A program made the position numbers and the translations under genes. A stretch of DNA of 7,987 nucleotides from QHWF01 sp036848175 (GTDB lineage Bacteria; Acidobacteriota; Vicinamibacteria; Vicinamibacterales; CAVVIG01): contig DAIUKO010000348.1 of assembly GCA_036848175.1 (NCBI GenBank), forward strand, positions 1 to 7,987, written 5' to 3'. The notes below the pieces were generated by a model. That model was given only the letters and a program-made list of their open reading frames with translations. It had not been told where the DNA came from and searched no databases. The first letter of the stretch is position 1. Every line of letters starts with the position of its first letter. Below, piece by piece: positions 6,625-7,987 of this stretch.

Positions 6625-7656
6625 ATGTCCGTTGTCCTGATCCACACCGAACGGTTTGCGGAGCACCAGACGCCGCCGGGTCATCCCGAACGTCCCGAAC
6701 GCGCGGAGGTGATGGACGTCGTCGCCGCCCGCTGGCGCGAGCGCGGCATCGACGTCGTCGCGCCGCCCGAGGCGACTCGCGAGCAGCTCGCGCGCGTGCA
6801 CGACGATGCCTATCTGAATGTCATCGAGAAGACGGCCGGCCGCGCGGTGAAGCTGGATCCCGACACCTATACCTCGCCCGAATCGTACGAAATCGCGCTG
6901 CTCGCCGCCGGCGCCGCGGTCGACGCGGTCGACCGCGTCATGAAGGGACCGCATCGCGCGGCGATGGCGCTCGTGCGCCCGCCGGGCCATCATGCCGAGC
7001 GCGACCGCGCGATGGGCTTCTGTCTGTACAACAACGTTGCGGTGGCCGCCGCCCACGCGCGGGCCAACGGCGTGGCGAGAATCGCCGTCGTCGACTACGA
7101 CGTGCATCACGGCAACGGCACGCAGCACATCTTCGAATCGGATCCGAGTGTCCTCTACGTCTCCACGCATCAATACCCGTACTACCCGGGCACCGGCGCC
7201 GCGCGCGAAGTTGGCAGCGAAGCCGGCCGCGGCTTCACCGTCAATCTGCCGCTCGAAGTGGGCGCTGTCGACGATGACTACCGGCTTGTCTTCGACGAAG
7301 TCGTGCTCCCCGTGCTGCGGCAGTTTGCGCCCGAGCTCCTCATCGTCTCCGCCGGTTTCGACGCGCATGAGCGCGATCCGCTGGGCGGCATGCGCGTCAC
7401 GACGCCGGCGTTCGGAGCGATGACGATGGCGCTGCGAGCCGTCGCCGAGGAGTACTGTCACGGACGAATCGTGTGCGTCACGGAGGGTGGCTACGATCTG
7501 CACGCGCTTGCCGCGTCGATCGACGCCGTGGTGCAGACGCTCAGCGACGCGGCATCGGATCCGCGATGGCCGTCGAGCACGCTCGCCTCGAGCCGAGGGC
7601 GGGCATCAGCGGATGCGACCAAGCGCGCTCTGGGTCCTTCGTGGCAGTTCAGCTGA
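6625..7656 (+). CDS. Histone deacetylase family protein (zinc-dependent amidohydrolase)
   Basis: 343 residues, ATG 6625 to TGA 7654-7656. The frame extends upstream to 6583, but the conserved family start (VVLIHTERF...HPERPER, residues 3-26) begins right at this ATG. It has the arginase/deacetylase fold of bacterial HDAC-like, AcuC-like and acetylpolyamine amidohydrolase proteins, which hydrolyse acetyl-amide bonds on lysine or polyamines. Active-site signs: RPPGHH with the His pair 122-123, GFCLYNN (131-137), VDYDVHHGNGT (156-166) with zinc ligands Asp159 and His161, SAGFDAH with ligand Asp246, and EGGY with Tyr290, the transition-state Tyr. All key residues are present, so it should be active. 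No signal peptide; cytosolic. The last 30 or so residues are not conserved-looking. Whether the substrate is protein, acetoin-pathway enzyme or polyamine cannot be decided. It is monocistronic and divergent from the methyltransferase operon. Confidence 0.92.
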   Translation: MSVVLIHTERFAEHQTPPGHPERPERAEVMDVVAARWRERGIDVVAPPEATREQLARVHDDAYLNVIEKTAGRAVKLDPDTYTSPESYEIALLAAGAAVDAVDRVMKGPHRAAMALVRPPGHHAERDRAMGFCLYNNVAVAAAHARANGVARIAVVDYDVHHGNGTQHIFESDPSVLYVSTHQYPYYPGTGAAREVGSEAGRGFTVNLPLEVGAVDDDYRLVFDEVVLPVLRQFAPELLIVSAGFDAHERDPLGGMRVTTPAFGAMTMALRAVAEEYCHGRIVCVTEGGYDLHALAASIDAVVQTLSDAASDPRWPSSTLASSRGRASADATKRALGPSWQFS

Positions 7657-7748
7657 CTTTTCAGTGGCGCTGGGCGGTGGCCGCAGGGGATGGGGATCCA
7701 TAAAGGAGAAGGTGGTCGTATTTTAGAACTTCCTTATGCGAAACGCGG

Positions 7749-7777
7749 TTGATTCCGTAAGGCGCTGGCAGTCTAAT
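7749..7777 (+). promoter_or_regulatory. Sigma70-like promoter for the gene at 7857
   Basis: TTGATT (7749-7754), a 17-base spacer and TCTAAT (7772-7777) match the consensus at four and five of six positions. Transcription would begin near 7784, giving a leader of about 73 bases. The 200-base gap 7657-7856 is visibly richer in A/T than its surroundings, as expected for a promoter region. It shows no strong terminator for the deacetylase gene and no other gene. Confidence 0.5.
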
Positions 7778-7843
7778 CCCGGCTGACATTTCCTTTATCT
7801 TCGGTCGACGTTGCTCTTATATCCGGCAACCCGTTCCACCCAC

Positions 7844-7850
7844 GAGGAGG
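7844..7850 (+). promoter_or_regulatory. Strong ribosome binding site
   Basis: GAGGAGG lies six bases before ATG 7857, the best Shine-Dalgarno site in the window. It supports a well-translated gene starting there. Confidence 0.8.
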
Positions 7851-7856
7851 CCGCAG

Positions 7857-7987
7857 ATGCGCAGAGCCCCGGTCGGTCTTGTCGCTATTGTTAGTTTGGT
7901 CCTTTCTCTTCTCATTGCGACGGCCTTGCCGGTCGTCGCTCAGCAAGGCACAGCGGAAATCGGCGGCCGCGTCACCGACGAGCAGGG
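7857..7987 (+). CDS. N-terminus of an exported protein, probably carboxypeptidase-regulatory-like/TonB-dependent receptor (3' end missing)
   Basis: The frame is open from ATG 7857 to the window end: 43 complete codons plus two bases. It begins MRRAP, continues with a hydrophobic core (VGLVAIVSLVLSLLIATALP) and ends its signal peptide near VVAQQ, residues 26-30. The mature start TAEIGGRVTDEQG (32-44, the last Gly codon incomplete) is the typical opening of a carboxypeptidase-regulatory-like beta-sandwich domain. In Acidobacteriota this most often precedes an Oar-like TonB-dependent outer-membrane receptor of about 1000 residues. The signal peptide and domain start are directly seen; the receptor identity is inferred from family habit. 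Strong ribosome site GAGGAGG and a promoter candidate lie upstream. Confidence 0.75.
   Translation, partial: MRRAPVGLVAIVSLVLSLLIATALPVVAQQGTAEIGGRVTDEQ

Noticed and set aside
6577..7503. Minus-strand open frame opposite the deacetylase gene
   Set aside because: Antisense shadow; the plus strand carries all deacetylase active-site motifs and the antisense product resembles no family.
7651..7690. Possible terminator after the deacetylase gene
   Set aside because: Only four-base stems (CTGA/TCAG and GCGG/CCGC) without a U-run; not convincing.
1..7987. CRISPR arrays, insertion sequences, attachment sites, tRNA or rRNA genes
   Set aside because: No spaced direct repeats, transposase or integrase motifs, terminal inverted repeats or RNA-gene signatures were seen on reading both strands.

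Overview
This is a high-GC bacterial window (codon third positions strongly G/C) packed with ordinary-looking chromosomal genes on both strands. The gene set suggests a soil-type Acidobacteriota, possibly the Vicinamibacteria. It includes a large RoxA/MauG-type di-haem cytochrome c, a DUF3500 protein, a TPR protein with a gluzincin peptidase domain, and the start of an exported protein that looks like a carboxypeptidase-regulatory-like/TonB-dependent outer-membrane protein. That assignment is inferred from family composition; no rRNA or other phylogenetic marker is present.

Layout. 1-476 (+) is the C-terminal part of a DUF374 lysophospholipid acyltransferase. 567-1688 (+) is an exported TPR protein with an HExxH...E metallopeptidase domain. 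1706-3640 (-) converges on it with only 17 bases between the stop codons and encodes a membrane-anchored di-haem cytochrome c; a good sigma70-like promoter lies upstream at 3675-3703. 6580 down to 3799 (-) is a compact three-gene unit: class I SAM methyltransferase, then DUF3500 protein (31-base gap), then short-chain dehydrogenase (3-base gap). A short hairpin followed by a U-run at 3725-3746 probably ends it. 6625-7656 (+) is a histone-deacetylase-family amidohydrolase, divergent from the methyltransferase across 44 bases that contain a near-perfect palindrome. 7657-7856 is a less GC-rich leader with a promoter candidate. 7857-7987 (+) is the signal peptide and first residues of the exported protein, cut by the window end.

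How the parts fit. The cytochrome, DUF3500 protein, peptidase and last gene all have export signals, so about half of the window serves the cell envelope. The acyltransferase also acts at the envelope, on lipid. The methyltransferase/DUF3500/SDR operon and the divergent deacetylase may share control through the palindrome, but no pathway joining them can be read from the sequence. I found no mobile element, CRISPR array, tRNA, rRNA or clear defence system. The points most worth a second look are the RoxA-like cytochrome, the uncharacterised DUF3500 operon, the palindrome at 6594-6612 and a small heptamer repeat at 5794-5814. No stretch above about 200 bases lacks a gene.
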